Below are positions 25,240 through 33,014 of a stretch of DNA of 33,767 nucleotides, in pieces. The translations under genes were made by a program, and so were the position numbers. How positions within the stretch are numbered: position 1 is the stretch's first letter; the number at the start of each line of letters is the position of its first letter. Source of the stretch: Anaerolineaceae bacterium UBA5838. GTDB lineage: Bacteria; Chloroflexota; Anaerolineae; Anaerolineales; Anaerolineaceae. The stretch covers positions 1 to 33,767 of the forward strand of contig DJGU01000065.1 in assembly GCA_002432795.1 (NCBI GenBank). Direction: 5' to 3'. The notes beneath the pieces are model-generated. The model made no database searches. It had not been told where the DNA came from and was given only the letters and a program-made list of their open reading frames with translations.

Positions 25240-26778
25240 ATTATTCGTGCGAAGATGGTAACTGCCATCAGAAAGATCCAGGCGGAGGTTTTCAAGAAAG
25301 CAGGTTGTGCCTGTTTCAGAAGATAGCCAGTTACCAACCACCTGCCAGGCGGCTTTGTGATCCTTCCCAACCTGATTTTTTATGTGACCGTCCTGCCCAA
25401 GCCAAAAGAGCGCATCAGCAGATGCGGGTTGAGGGAAAACACGCAAACGGCGTTTGGAATTTACCTCCACCAGCAGCTTGCCCAGATCAGGCATTCCCAG
25501 ACTCAGCAGCTGCAGGAAAGCCTGCTGGCAATCTCTGCCAGTTTCGCTGACATAAGGCAGACTCAGACCTGCTCCAGCTTCGTAGCAAAAACCCTCAAAG
25601 CAGCTCGCTGTCTGCACCATTTGCGCCATCAAATCAGTCGAATCGCTCAAGGCGTTTAGCTTGAAGAGCAAATCGGCATCCGGCACGCGTGCTTTCCACC
25701 GTCCGAGCGACGCATCCAAGAGCAGCAGTTTACCTTCAGCAAAACCCAGGTTTTCATCCAGACCCAAACTGAAATACGCGGTGGAGCTTGCCGCCCCATC
25801 ACGCTTCAGCACCAGCCAGAGGCGTTCACCAGCTGCGGCAGCACACGGCAGCGGGAACCACACGCTCACCCAGCCATAGCTTTCGGTCGGGATCGCGCTG
25901 GCAGCCAGAACCGCCTCTGCCCGCACATTGCCAGAAGGCTGCCCAAGCGCGTCGGTTTGGATCTGGAAGCGGACCTGATCCAGGGGATTGCCAATTTTCC
26001 TGATCCGCACACCCACAGAAGCTACCGCTATCGAATTTGTAGATGTGAAAGATTGTGCCAGGCTCATTTGGGCGATGCTTGCCCCCATTGCCTGAAAGCC
26101 CTGCTGGGTGGGAGCATGCCCCAGGATATCAGTGTGGGCAGGCCACTGCCGCCAGCGCATGCGCTCAAACCAACTACGGCAGAGCACCTGGCTTTTACTT
26201 GTTTTGGCAGATGGCAGCAACTTGGTGATGGGCTGCGCCAAACGGCTCAAACTCGAGTCCCTCAAGAGCAGCGCCTGCTCCTCGCTCAGCACGCCTCGCC
26301 TGAGCAGGACTTCCTTGACGCCATAAATCGCCTGGCTGGTGGCATCGTCCTTCCAGTCCGTCTGGGCAAGCGCGCCGAAGTCCTTGCCAGGTTCCATGCT
26401 GCGATAGCTCACCGCCACCCGATTTGCCAGCTCTTGCAGGGAAGACTCTATCCCGTTCACGCCTGTCGGCTGGCTGACCCGGTCCACGTAGCCCCACCAT
26501 GCCAGGCGGTCAGACGGGTCGTAAATCTCAATTCCGGAACCGAGCAAGCTCTGCAAGCTTGCAAACCCGATCAGGTCTGCCTCCAAGCTGAGAAGTGCCT
26601 CTTGCGAACCGCCGATGGCATCCCAACTCAGGCTGAGCGGCGTCAATCCCGGCACTTGCGACCGGTCAGTCAGAAAAGCACGCCAGCTCACGGCAGCCTC
26701 CATCCAAGGCGATACCAGGCTTTGACTGAGACCGTCCGTGAGATTGGCGCTGCTCCATTCGCTTCGCGCTGAAAACAA
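25231..26778 (-). CDS. Phage tail/adhesion-type protein with jelly-roll-like domain
   Basis: This protein is up to 515 aa and is not assigned to a family. The N-terminal part (SLEADLIGFASLQSLLGSG, IEIYDPSDRLAWWGYVDRV) resembles baseplate or distal-tail proteins. The middle (AQSFTSTNSIAVASVGVRIR, GNPLDQVRFQIQTDALGQPS) is a beta-rich domain of the choice-of-anchor/carbohydrate-binding style. The remainder has no clear signature. The start is uncertain: a TTG at 26778 overlaps the upstream gene by 91 bp, and the first in-frame ATG (26703) overlaps it by 16 bp; neither has a good ribosome site. It is the last gene of the phage-type operon. It is probably a particle-surface or receptor-binding component (inference). 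Confidence 0.65.
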   Translation of the reverse strand: MFSARSEWSSANLTDGLSQSLVSPWMEAAVSWRAFLTDRSQVPGLTPLSLSWDAIGGSQEALLSLEADLIGFASLQSLLGSGIEIYDPSDRLAWWGYVDRVSQPTGVNGIESSLQELANRVAVSYRSMEPGKDFGALAQTDWKDDATSQAIYGVKEVLLRRGVLSEEQALLLRDSSLSRLAQPITKLLPSAKTSKSQVLCRSWFERMRWRQWPAHTDILGHAPTQQGFQAMGASIAQMSLAQSFTSTNSIAVASVGVRIRKIGNPLDQVRFQIQTDALGQPSGNVRAEAVLAASAIPTESYGWVSVWFPLPCAAAAGERLWLVLKRDGAASSTAYFSLGLDENLGFAEGKLLLLDASLGRWKARVPDADLLFKLNALSDSTDLMAQMVQTASCFEGFCYEAGAGLSLPYVSETGRDCQQAFLQLLSLGMPDLGKLLVEVNSKRRLRVFPQPASADALFWLGQDGHIKNQVGKDHKAAWQVVGNWLSSETGTTCFLENLRLDLSDGSYHLRTNNVT

Positions 26779-28016
26779 TAAAAGCGCTGAAGGCTGCCCG
26801 ACTGCAGGTGGTGCCCGGCGCCAACTCGCAGATGTGTTGTCAGCGCCAATCCTCCGCTTTCGGACCAGACCGCCTGCCGCATTTGATCATCGATCAGGCT
26901 GGCGTTTTGCTTCAGGCTGCTGATGGCGTGGTAAGCCCCGAAAGTTTGTTGGGGTAAGAACAAAAAATCATCCAGTTCCAGCCGATGCACGCCAGAACCA
27001 ACATGGAAAGCTTGCAGAACCAGTTGATGCCCCATGGCAAAGCTGCCTAAGGGCAGGTCAGTCAAGGGAATATGGAGCGGCTCCATTCGCAGACTGGCCT
27101 GCCCCAATTCGAGCTCACTGGCAGGTCCAAGCCAAACGGGCACGCCGTCCACCAGCAACTCCCAACGCAGCCTGAGATCTGCTTCAACCGGCGCGTTAAA
27201 GAAGCGCAATAAGGGCAGCGAGTCAATTCCCTGCAAGCGGGTAACATCCAGAACGGAAATCGTCCAGCTTGCCAGGCTATGCCAACCGCTGCCGCTCCAG
27301 TCGTAGCGACAATACGCACCCGAAGAGGCACTCGCGTCCGTCAGCACAGTACCTCCAAGACCGCTTTCCGCTTCAAAAACCAGGTTGGGGAGGACGCCGC
27401 TATCAGGCAAGCACATGCTGCCCAGCCAGAAATCTGCCAGGGGTTCTCCGGAAGTTGTGTTTTTCACTTCCACGCGCAAGGGTAAGGGCCACAGATTGCC
27501 AATCGCCTGAAGATTGACATCAGACCAGTTGTCGTGCCCAATGGCAGCATCATCATGGTTGTAGAGCGTGATCCCACTCACCAATCCTGAACCCGAGGTG
27601 TTAGAGAGCGGCACCGGCAGTTCATCCCCATAAAAGAAGTTCTCGCGTTCCCAGTTCAGCTCAAGGCTGAAGCTTCCACCTTCGGCTGAACGTGGATGAA
27701 CCGGCAAGATCTGCCAATTGAATTTTGTCAGTGGTGAATAAAGGTAAGACTGGCGCGTTTCGCTCCAAACGCGCAGGCACAGATCCGGTCTGCCGGCGGC
27801 AGATGAACGCAGAGCCTCAAGGCGGTCAGTCACCGCCTGCAATTCCACCAGGGATCCCCTCAGGCTGATAACGGCAATCTCCTCCAGCTTTGCTTCACCA
27901 GCCGACCGCATCTGCCAATCACTGCCAAGCATCCCCGGCAGCATGCCTGCGCCCTGCAGTTCAAACCAGCTTAGCCCCGAGGAGCTGTTCATGAACCCAA
28001 TCGCCAGGGCGGTCAT
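26688..28016 (-). CDS. Phage tail/structural-type protein, beta-rich
   Basis: This 442-aa protein is not assigned to a named family. The N-terminal third (EEIAVISLRGSLVELQAVTD, RVWSETRQSYLYSPLTKFNW) looks like a tail protein domain. The central part (FEAESGLGGTVLTDASASSG, AYCRYDWSGSGWHSLASWTI) resembles a carbohydrate-binding-module-like beta sandwich, and the C-terminus ends cleanly in a VSVKAWYRLGWRLP beta strand. I choose the ATG at 28016 because it overlaps the upstream stop as TGATG, a classic coupling signal; an in-frame TTG at 28025 is the alternative. It is followed by a second beta-rich protein in another frame with a long overlap. Likely a particle component. Confidence 0.65.
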   Translation of the reverse strand: MTALAIGFMNSSSGLSWFELQGAGMLPGMLGSDWQMRSAGEAKLEEIAVISLRGSLVELQAVTDRLEALRSSAAGRPDLCLRVWSETRQSYLYSPLTKFNWQILPVHPRSAEGGSFSLELNWERENFFYGDELPVPLSNTSGSGLVSGITLYNHDDAAIGHDNWSDVNLQAIGNLWPLPLRVEVKNTTSGEPLADFWLGSMCLPDSGVLPNLVFEAESGLGGTVLTDASASSGAYCRYDWSGSGWHSLASWTISVLDVTRLQGIDSLPLLRFFNAPVEADLRLRWELLVDGVPVWLGPASELELGQASLRMEPLHIPLTDLPLGSFAMGHQLVLQAFHVGSGVHRLELDDFLFLPQQTFGAYHAISSLKQNASLIDDQMRQAVWSESGGLALTTHLRVGAGHHLQSGSLQRFYCFQREANGAAPISRTVSVKAWYRLGWRLP

Positions 28017-28441
28017 CAGCGCCAACTCTCACTTTCCTGCCATTCCCACTGAATGTGCATGGCACTTTGCGCGTTTTGGAGCTCCTGCAAACGCAGCTTG
28101 TCCATCTGCAGGTCAAACTGGCGTTTGAGGTGCTCCGCCCAAAGCTGAAGTTGCGCGCGGTTCGCAGGAAGGTTGGTGTGGCTGCTCAAGTCGTAGTGGA
28201 GCACCGTGCTGATCAGAATCGCTGCCGCGCCTCTAAAAATCGCAGGCAGGCAGTTCTCTGGCAGGTCGCCAGTGAGCACGCCATCCAGCCCGCTGATGGA
28301 ATAGGCGTGGTTCAGGCTCAGGTTGATTTCCTCCAACGCCAGCCTTACGGCTTCTTCGCGGGTTTCCTGCGGGGCAGCCAGCCCATGCGGATCCAGAAAT
28401 TGAGTGCCAAGGCGTTCGGTGAGGCTGCTCAGGGTAATCAT
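28016..28441 (-). CDS. Probable head-tail connector/adaptor protein
   Basis: This 141-aa, mostly helical protein begins MITLSSLTERLG and continues with EEAVRLALEEINLSLNHAYS and a hydrophobic helix (AIFRGAAAILISTVLHYDL). Size, helical character and position after the capsid gene and before tail-type genes fit a head-tail connector (gp6-like), but no sequence signature is decisive. Its ATG overlaps the upstream stop as ATGA, and its stop overlaps the next start as TGATG, so all three are translationally coupled. Confidence 0.55.
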   Translation of the reverse strand: MITLSSLTERLGTQFLDPHGLAAPQETREEAVRLALEEINLSLNHAYSISGLDGVLTGDLPENCLPAIFRGAAAILISTVLHYDLSSHTNLPANRAQLQLWAEHLKRQFDLQMDKLRLQELQNAQSAMHIQWEWQESESWR

Positions 28442-28626
28442 TCCGTGCTCCTTTTGGTGGCTTTAGCGCGCTTCTGGCGCAGCGCGTGATAGTCTGCTGG
28501 TGTGAATTGACGCTTCCAGCCGCGGGCGTCCACAATGGTCAGGCTGCCGTCCGCATGCAGGGCATACGCCAGCGCTTCAGGACCGACCAGGTCTTCAACG
28601 ACTTGCTTTAAGATATCCTCTCGCAT
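28438..28626 (-). CDS. Small conserved-looking phage-operon protein of unknown function
   Basis: This 62-aa protein has a GGAGG ribosome site 6 nt before the ATG. It contains ALAYALHADGSLTIVDARG and RQFTPADYHALRQKRAKATK, with a basic C-terminus. I do not recognise the family. It lies between the holin-like gene and the connector, and ends in an ATGA overlap with the connector start. A 7-bp GCCCCGC/GCGGGGC hairpin lies just upstream (28641-28669). Confidence 0.6.
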   Translation of the reverse strand: MREDILKQVVEDLVGPEALAYALHADGSLTIVDARGWKRQFTPADYHALRQKRAKATKRSTE

Positions 28627-28640
28627 TATTCCTCCAAATT

Positions 28641-28669
28641 GCCCCGCAGAGATTGCCTCCCCGCGGGGC
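28641..28669 (-). other. GC-rich hairpin upstream of the 62-aa gene
   Basis: The 7-bp stem GCCCCGC/GCGGGGC has a 15-nt loop and lies between the holin-like stop and the ribosome site of the next gene. No T-run follows, so it is more likely an mRNA processing or translation-control structure than a full terminator. Confidence 0.45.
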
Positions 28670-28682
28670 TTGTAGTGATCGG

Positions 28683-28874
28683 TTACTTGCTGGCGCGCAA
28701 GCCGTCTTCCAGGGCAGTGCCCAGGATATAGCTGACCAAGAGCGCCAGGATGCCAGCCAGTTGATCCCCATCCAGCGGGAAATCAGGCTTTATTACCCTG
28801 ATGACCATGAAAACCAAACCCACCAGGGTAGCCCAAAACTTGCGTGAACTTAAGAGGGTCTTCCATTTATCCAT
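28683..28874 (-). CDS. Putative holin (small two-span membrane protein)
   Basis: This 63-aa protein has a short basic N-terminus (MDKWKTLLSSRKFW), two hydrophobic segments (WATLVGLVFMVIRVI and LAGILALLVSYILGTALEDG) separated by an acidic turn, and a charged C-terminus. This is a class II holin-like pattern. Holins open the membrane for the endolysin; a GH25 lysozyme is encoded in the same operon. A strong AAAGGAG site precedes the ATG. The upstream capsid gene ends with TAG 18 nt before this start, in the same reading frame. The role is inferred from size, topology and context. Confidence 0.6.
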   Translation of the reverse strand: MDKWKTLLSSRKFWATLVGLVFMVIRVIKPDFPLDGDQLAGILALLVSYILGTALEDGLRASK

Positions 28875-28892
28875 GCGATTCTCCTTTCGAAC

Positions 28893-30839
28893 CTAAGCAA
28901 CATTGCACTTAAACAGGGGGCGGAAGTCGTTGACCCAAACCGCCAGGTAGTGGCGCACCTTCAGGCGATGTTCGTCATTGCTGAAGACCGCCGGAGAGAG
29001 CTCGTCGCCGGCTATGAAAATTTCAGGTGCCAGACCAAAGCGCTCCCCCACAAAGATTGCGGGTGCCACGCGCGGGTCGCAAGCAGCCGCCCAATCGTTG
29101 GCATCTGTCCATTCCGGCACCACCAGCGGCGCGGCACTGCCCTTAAGGACGTTGTCGTAGACGTAATCGGGCTCGCGCACCAGTGAACCGGTACAGATTT
29201 CCATGGCTGCCTTTTGCTGCGCACGCCCCACCAGGATGAATTTGGGGTTGACAGCCATACGCGGACCCTCGCCGTAAAAAGTGCTGGCATCCTTGATGAG
29301 CATCGGCTGGTTGTAGACATTGCTGCTCACCAAATCCCAGTTGGTATGGTTGAGCGCCAGGGTGTTGAGGTTGGCATGCCCGCCAGCGGTCGTTACCGGG
29401 GTGGTATTGAACAACTGACTGCCGTCTGCCAGGTGGGGACCCGTGCCGCCGTTGACAGTAAAGACCTCCGCCACCAAGCGTGAGATTTTGCGCATGCCGG
29501 CAGAAGCGAGCTCACGGGCATAAGAACGCAGTTTGCGGGTCTCATCGCGGTCGATCAGCTCGAGTGTGAGGGGGATGTAGCCGCCATATTTGACGAAATT
29601 GGCGGTTTCAGGCGAATCGCCTACCTGCAATTCAGGGTAGGCTCCGCCTTCCGCGATACTCGGCAGGTCGCCCACGGTGCCGATCAGAGTGCCGCTTATC
29701 TCGTGCAGGCTGTTGAAGTGTTCCTGCACGGTGACATCTTTCCACCAGTCATAGCCAGCCTTGCCCAATTCCTCCCAGGTGTTTGTCACCAGTTTATTCA
29801 GGCTGTTCTTGACCAGACCGCTGAAGTCGGCAGTGGTTGCCAGCTGAGCGCGCTCAGGGAAATACCCGCCATGCAAGTCGTAGTCGCCGGTGGTGTTGAG
29901 GTAGAGCTCACGGATGCCCGAAAGACGCGGCACTGAAGCTGAAACCATCTGCTTTTCACGCGGCGCGCCAAACAGGTCATCCACGGCTGCCTGTAACCGC
30001 TCCGAGGGCTCGACCACGCCTTCAATGCGGGCAGGTCCCTGCACACTTTTGGCGCCGTCATATTCTCCCAGCAAGCTATGCGCCTCGCGCAGTGCCGCTT
30101 TGAGTTCGGCAGGCGCAAAAATGCGGCCCTGAAACTGGCTGCGGATGCGCTGCTGCATGCCAACGGGAAGGCGCGTGTTTGCCAGGGAACCTTCGAGCAG
30201 GTAAGCGCTCATCTCAGAGCGCATTGCCCGCATTTCTGAAAGCTGCTCCTGCAGCTCAGGGGTTGGTAAAGCGGGTTGGGCAGGGATTGTTTCTGCCTGC
30301 AGCCCGGCTTGACCGTTATTCTGATTTACTTCCATTCTTTTTCCTCCGATTTGTAAGGGTTCGATGCCAAGTTGATTGAGCGCGCGCAGGAAGATCCCTC
30401 CGCGTGCCGGGTTATAGACCAGGTCGACGGAGTAAATTTTGAGGATCTTCTCCACCTTGCCAGCCCTCCCCTTGAATAAAATATCCGCTGAGAAGCCCAC
30501 TCTCACTGCGGGCTCGTCGCTGGCTTCCAGCACTTGCCTGCCAATTTCAGCGAGGACTTTCGCGGACGGACCAAAAGCGGTCAGTTCTGCGCGCACACCG
30601 CTGACTTCTTCGTCCCAGCGGGTATCCCGCAGGACGCCGGCGATATCGCGCACTGAGCGGGCACTGAGACTATGATCCACAAAACAATTGACGCCTTCCC
30701 AGAGTGCCAGCGACTCGCGCAGCACCTCCGCCGGGAATTCCCAACCGTTTGCCACCCCGGCGGTGATCGCCAAGATCTCAAAACGGTCGTGACTAACAGG
30801 GTTTACCTCCAGATTTAAGTGCTCTCTGAATTCACCCAT
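28893..30839 (-). CDS. Fused prohead protease-scaffold-major capsid protein
   Basis: This 648-aa protein appears to join three phage functions. Residues about 1-175 are a prohead serine protease: FVDHSLSARSVRDI carries the His (56), AVRVGFSADI the Ser (117) and KIYSVDLVYNPARGG the C-terminal element. Residues about 180-320 are a Gln/Glu/Ala-rich scaffold-like segment. From about 330 on is a Mu gpT/HK97-type major capsid domain (KLVTNTWEELGKAGYDWWKD, VNPKFILVGRAQQKAAMEIC, HRLKVRHYLAVWVNDFRPLF). I choose the ATG at 30839 because AAAGGAG lies 4 nt upstream; the open frame to 30890 has no site. The stop is TAG. Processing would free the capsid domain by cleavage after the scaffold. Confidence 0.88.
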   Translation of the reverse strand: MGEFREHLNLEVNPVSHDRFEILAITAGVANGWEFPAEVLRESLALWEGVNCFVDHSLSARSVRDIAGVLRDTRWDEEVSGVRAELTAFGPSAKVLAEIGRQVLEASDEPAVRVGFSADILFKGRAGKVEKILKIYSVDLVYNPARGGIFLRALNQLGIEPLQIGGKRMEVNQNNGQAGLQAETIPAQPALPTPELQEQLSEMRAMRSEMSAYLLEGSLANTRLPVGMQQRIRSQFQGRIFAPAELKAALREAHSLLGEYDGAKSVQGPARIEGVVEPSERLQAAVDDLFGAPREKQMVSASVPRLSGIRELYLNTTGDYDLHGGYFPERAQLATTADFSGLVKNSLNKLVTNTWEELGKAGYDWWKDVTVQEHFNSLHEISGTLIGTVGDLPSIAEGGAYPELQVGDSPETANFVKYGGYIPLTLELIDRDETRKLRSYARELASAGMRKISRLVAEVFTVNGGTGPHLADGSQLFNTTPVTTAGGHANLNTLALNHTNWDLVSSNVYNQPMLIKDASTFYGEGPRMAVNPKFILVGRAQQKAAMEICTGSLVREPDYVYDNVLKGSAAPLVVPEWTDANDWAAACDPRVAPAIFVGERFGLAPEIFIAGDELSPAVFSNDEHRLKVRHYLAVWVNDFRPLFKCNVA

Positions 30840-30906
30840 TCGACTCCTTTCATACTTTTCCTTTCCAGCCCGGTTTTCTGCCCCACGCAATACCCCAGCG
30901 CTGTTC

Positions 30907-31860
30907 TTAAGCCTGTTCGTTCTGTTTATCCGCGACTGCCGGCAACTGCTCGCCCATAAAGCGATAAACCAGGCGCAGCATTTCCTCAGAGCTGATCAAG
31001 CCCTTTTCATGCAATCCCGAAGCAATCGCCGCAGCCTTTTGCCCGGCGTCGGCTAACTCGGTGTTGTCGCGCGCGGAGATATCGCCGCCAGAGACGCTTA
31101 TTTGCGCAGCCGGATCCACACTCGGGTCAAAATACGCCCGCCTCTCAACGGCTACGCGCAGCAAATCCTGCAGAAACCAACACATTGCCCGCTGCCTTTC
31201 CGCAAAACGGCGATAGGTCGGATTGCCTGATGCCTCGGCCGTGGTTTTGGTCGAAGATTCTGGCTCAGCCAGGAAGTGCAGCGGCAGCCCCACGCCGGCC
31301 GCGATCATCTTCTTGATTGCCAGACCATCGCTGGATGCATCCAAAGCCTCCAACTTGGGAGCAATGACCGACCATTCCTCGTTCTCGTCCGTCACCAAGA
31401 CCGAACCCGGGGCTGGTGGGTGAAGCGCCAGTTGCGCCTGGCGGTTCAAGCGCGCGCTTTCGTTGGCAAATCTTGCCCTCACCACGTAGACAAAGGCATT
31501 GCGAAAACGGTTCAGCCGCACCCGGTCCTCCAGCCAGGCACTGTAGCGCGAGAGCCACTTCAGCACGGGCGCCAAGTCGCTTTCACCCCATTGAGACCCA
31601 ACCGGTCGATTGACCGCGTAGTGCAGCATGACCGGGCTAAAAGCTCCTCCCTCCCCAGGTCTGTCCCTGCCCGGCTGGTAAGCCGGATAGATGCGTTCAT
31701 CACCATCCAAACCAGGCTTGCCCACATAGAAGAGTTCCTGCTCAATGTCTGTTTGGCTTGATTCGATCCTGGCAATATCCGCGCTCGGGATAACCCTCAG
31801 GTAGCTCATGCCAGATGCGTCGGTGGAGAGCAGCAAAAACAGATTGCCGCTCAGCACCAA
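30907..31860 (-). CDS. Phage portal protein, C-terminal fragment after in-frame TAG
   Basis: This 317-aa fragment is the rest of the portal, in the same frame as the N-terminal piece at 31933-32220. The frame is open from just after the TAG, and the first usable start is a TTG at 31860 with no clear ribosome site. Portal features include LVLSGNLFLLLSTDASGMSY, LRVIPSADIARIESS, KKMIAAGVGLPLHFLAEPES and SSTKTTAEASGNPTYRRFAE, typical of the dodecameric ring that docks the terminase. If the TAG is a true stop, this piece is made only by re-initiation or read-through and the portal is probably inactive. It is followed by the protease-capsid gene. Confidence 0.85.
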   Translation of the reverse strand: MVLSGNLFLLLSTDASGMSYLRVIPSADIARIESSQTDIEQELFYVGKPGLDGDERIYPAYQPGRDRPGEGGAFSPVMLHYAVNRPVGSQWGESDLAPVLKWLSRYSAWLEDRVRLNRFRNAFVYVVRARFANESARLNRQAQLALHPPAPGSVLVTDENEEWSVIAPKLEALDASSDGLAIKKMIAAGVGLPLHFLAEPESSTKTTAEASGNPTYRRFAERQRAMCWFLQDLLRVAVERRAYFDPSVDPAAQISVSGGDISARDNTELADAGQKAAAIASGLHEKGLISSEEMLRLVYRFMGEQLPAVADKQNEQA

Positions 31861-31932
31861 TTCATCCGAAAGCTCACCAGCCCGCAGGCTGAGATGGTTC
31901 AGGCGGTGATTCCAAAACCGCTCCAGGAATGC

Positions 31933-32220
31933 CTAGGTAGGCGCGTGCGGGCAGCTCACCACAAAACCGCCGCCAGTAACATAGGTCGTGGTCAGTTCAG
32001 TGATGCGGCGCGCCAAGGGGTTGAAGCGCCAGGCGTCCATGCAGTCCGCCAGCACCTGTTCGCGGTCGTAAGCCAGGCGGTCGCGCTGGCTTTCGCCTGC
32101 CTGCCAGGCACCCACCAGCAGGGTGTTATCAGTTTCTTCCAGGCTGAGCTGTTTTTGGTGCTCCTCCGTTTGAGGCTGAAGCCCAAAAAATTGGCGTAAC
32201 TGATAACGCAGGCTACTCAT
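31933..32220 (-). CDS. Phage portal protein, N-terminal fragment ending at TAG
   Basis: This 95-aa piece begins MSSLRYQLRQFFGL at an ATG that overlaps the GH25 stop as ATGA. It shows the portal N-terminal block DRLAYDREQVLADCMDAWRF, NPLARRITELTTTYVTGGGF. It stops at TAG (31933-31935), codon 96. Translation of the same frame beyond the TAG continues as AFLERFWNHRLNHLSLRAGE into the fragment at 30907-31860, so a full-length portal would be 437 residues. One base change or read-through would restore it. Confidence 0.85.
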   Translation of the reverse strand: MSSLRYQLRQFFGLQPQTEEHQKQLSLEETDNTLLVGAWQAGESQRDRLAYDREQVLADCMDAWRFNPLARRITELTTTYVTGGGFVVSCPHAPT

Positions 32221-33014
32221 GCTTCCACCGCCTGGCACTGCACGCATTCAGCCGCGCGCTTACCCCTGACCGGGCAAATTTCTCCGTCCAGCGGGCAGAT
32301 CACCCTGGCTGCTTCCGTTCTTCCAAAATATGCCAGCACGTCGGCAGGCGTCCCGTTCCAGCGGTCATAATCCATATAGTTGCCCACGCCGCCAATCGCC
32401 GGACCCCGTTCGGAGGTCTGATGGATCAACCAGCGGTCGACGCCCTTGGGCATGCGCGGTGGGCAGGGGTACTCGGGCGTGTACTGCGGGAAAGGGCGCC
32501 GGTAATAGTACTGCGCCAGCCACCAGTCCAACTTTGGCAGGTCCGCCACGCGCAGGTTGGCATCCACCCACATCGCCCGCGAGTAGACAATCGGCAATCG
32601 CCCGGTTTCCTGCTCAAGCAACTCGAGACTGGTCAACAGGGTGTTGGTGATCACCGACCGGGTCTGCCCATGCTCCAGCTCCACATCTAACACCAGCCTG
32701 ACTTCATCCAGGTTGATGCCTTCAAGGATTTTCAGAAAACCATTCACCTGCTTGAGGGCGGGCTCTCCTGGGTAAAGTACGTGGTAGGGCAGCACGCAGG
32801 CCCCAATTGCCAACGCTTGTTGGGAAAAAAGCTTGAACATCGGGTCGTGATAGCCCCACGAAACGCCCGCTCGAATCGCGATGAAGTTCACCGCAGGCTT
32901 GTGGGCTGCAATCTGATCAAAATCAGGCGTTTGCCTCAGATCGGCACTGGCGTTATAACGCGACAGGTCAATTCCAAAGGCAAATTCCTGATTACGCACA
33001 AAATAAGTCATCAA
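32217..33014 (-). CDS. GH25-type lysozyme (endolysin) with C-terminal Cys tail
   Basis: This 265-aa protein resembles glycoside hydrolase family 25 muramidases, which cleave the peptidoglycan glycan backbone. Visible elements are FGIDLSRYN (Asp16), VNFIAIRAGVSWG, the catalytic LVLDVELEHG (Asp110, Glu112), LPIVYSRAMWV and WWLAQYY, with the final YMDYDRWNGT barrel end. A Cys-rich tail of about 25 residues follows (C240, C247, C257, C260; CX6CX9CX2C), which looks like a small zinc-ribbon-type knot. It starts in an ATGA overlap with the terminase and ends in an ATGA overlap with the portal. A lysozyme placed between terminase and portal is unusual; lysis genes usually come late. Confidence 0.88.
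   Translation of the reverse strand: MMTYFVRNQEFAFGIDLSRYNASADLRQTPDFDQIAAHKPAVNFIAIRAGVSWGYHDPMFKLFSQQALAIGACVLPYHVLYPGEPALKQVNGFLKILEGINLDEVRLVLDVELEHGQTRSVITNTLLTSLELLEQETGRLPIVYSRAMWVDANLRVADLPKLDWWLAQYYYRRPFPQYTPEYPCPPRMPKGVDRWLIHQTSERGPAIGGVGNYMDYDRWNGTPADVLAYFGRTEAARVICPLDGEICPVRGKRAAECVQCQAVEA

Noticed and set aside
26688..26778. Programmed frameshift fusing the two tail-type genes
   Set aside because: No convincing slippery heptamer was found, and the upstream protein has a natural-looking C-terminal strand, so overlapping genes are more likely.
28893..32220. Reassigned TAG (alternative genetic code) in the phage cassette
   Set aside because: The capsid gene ends with TAG followed by a strong ribosome site for the next gene, and host grpE and dnaK also end in TAG, so TAG is a normal stop here; point mutation or read-through is simpler.
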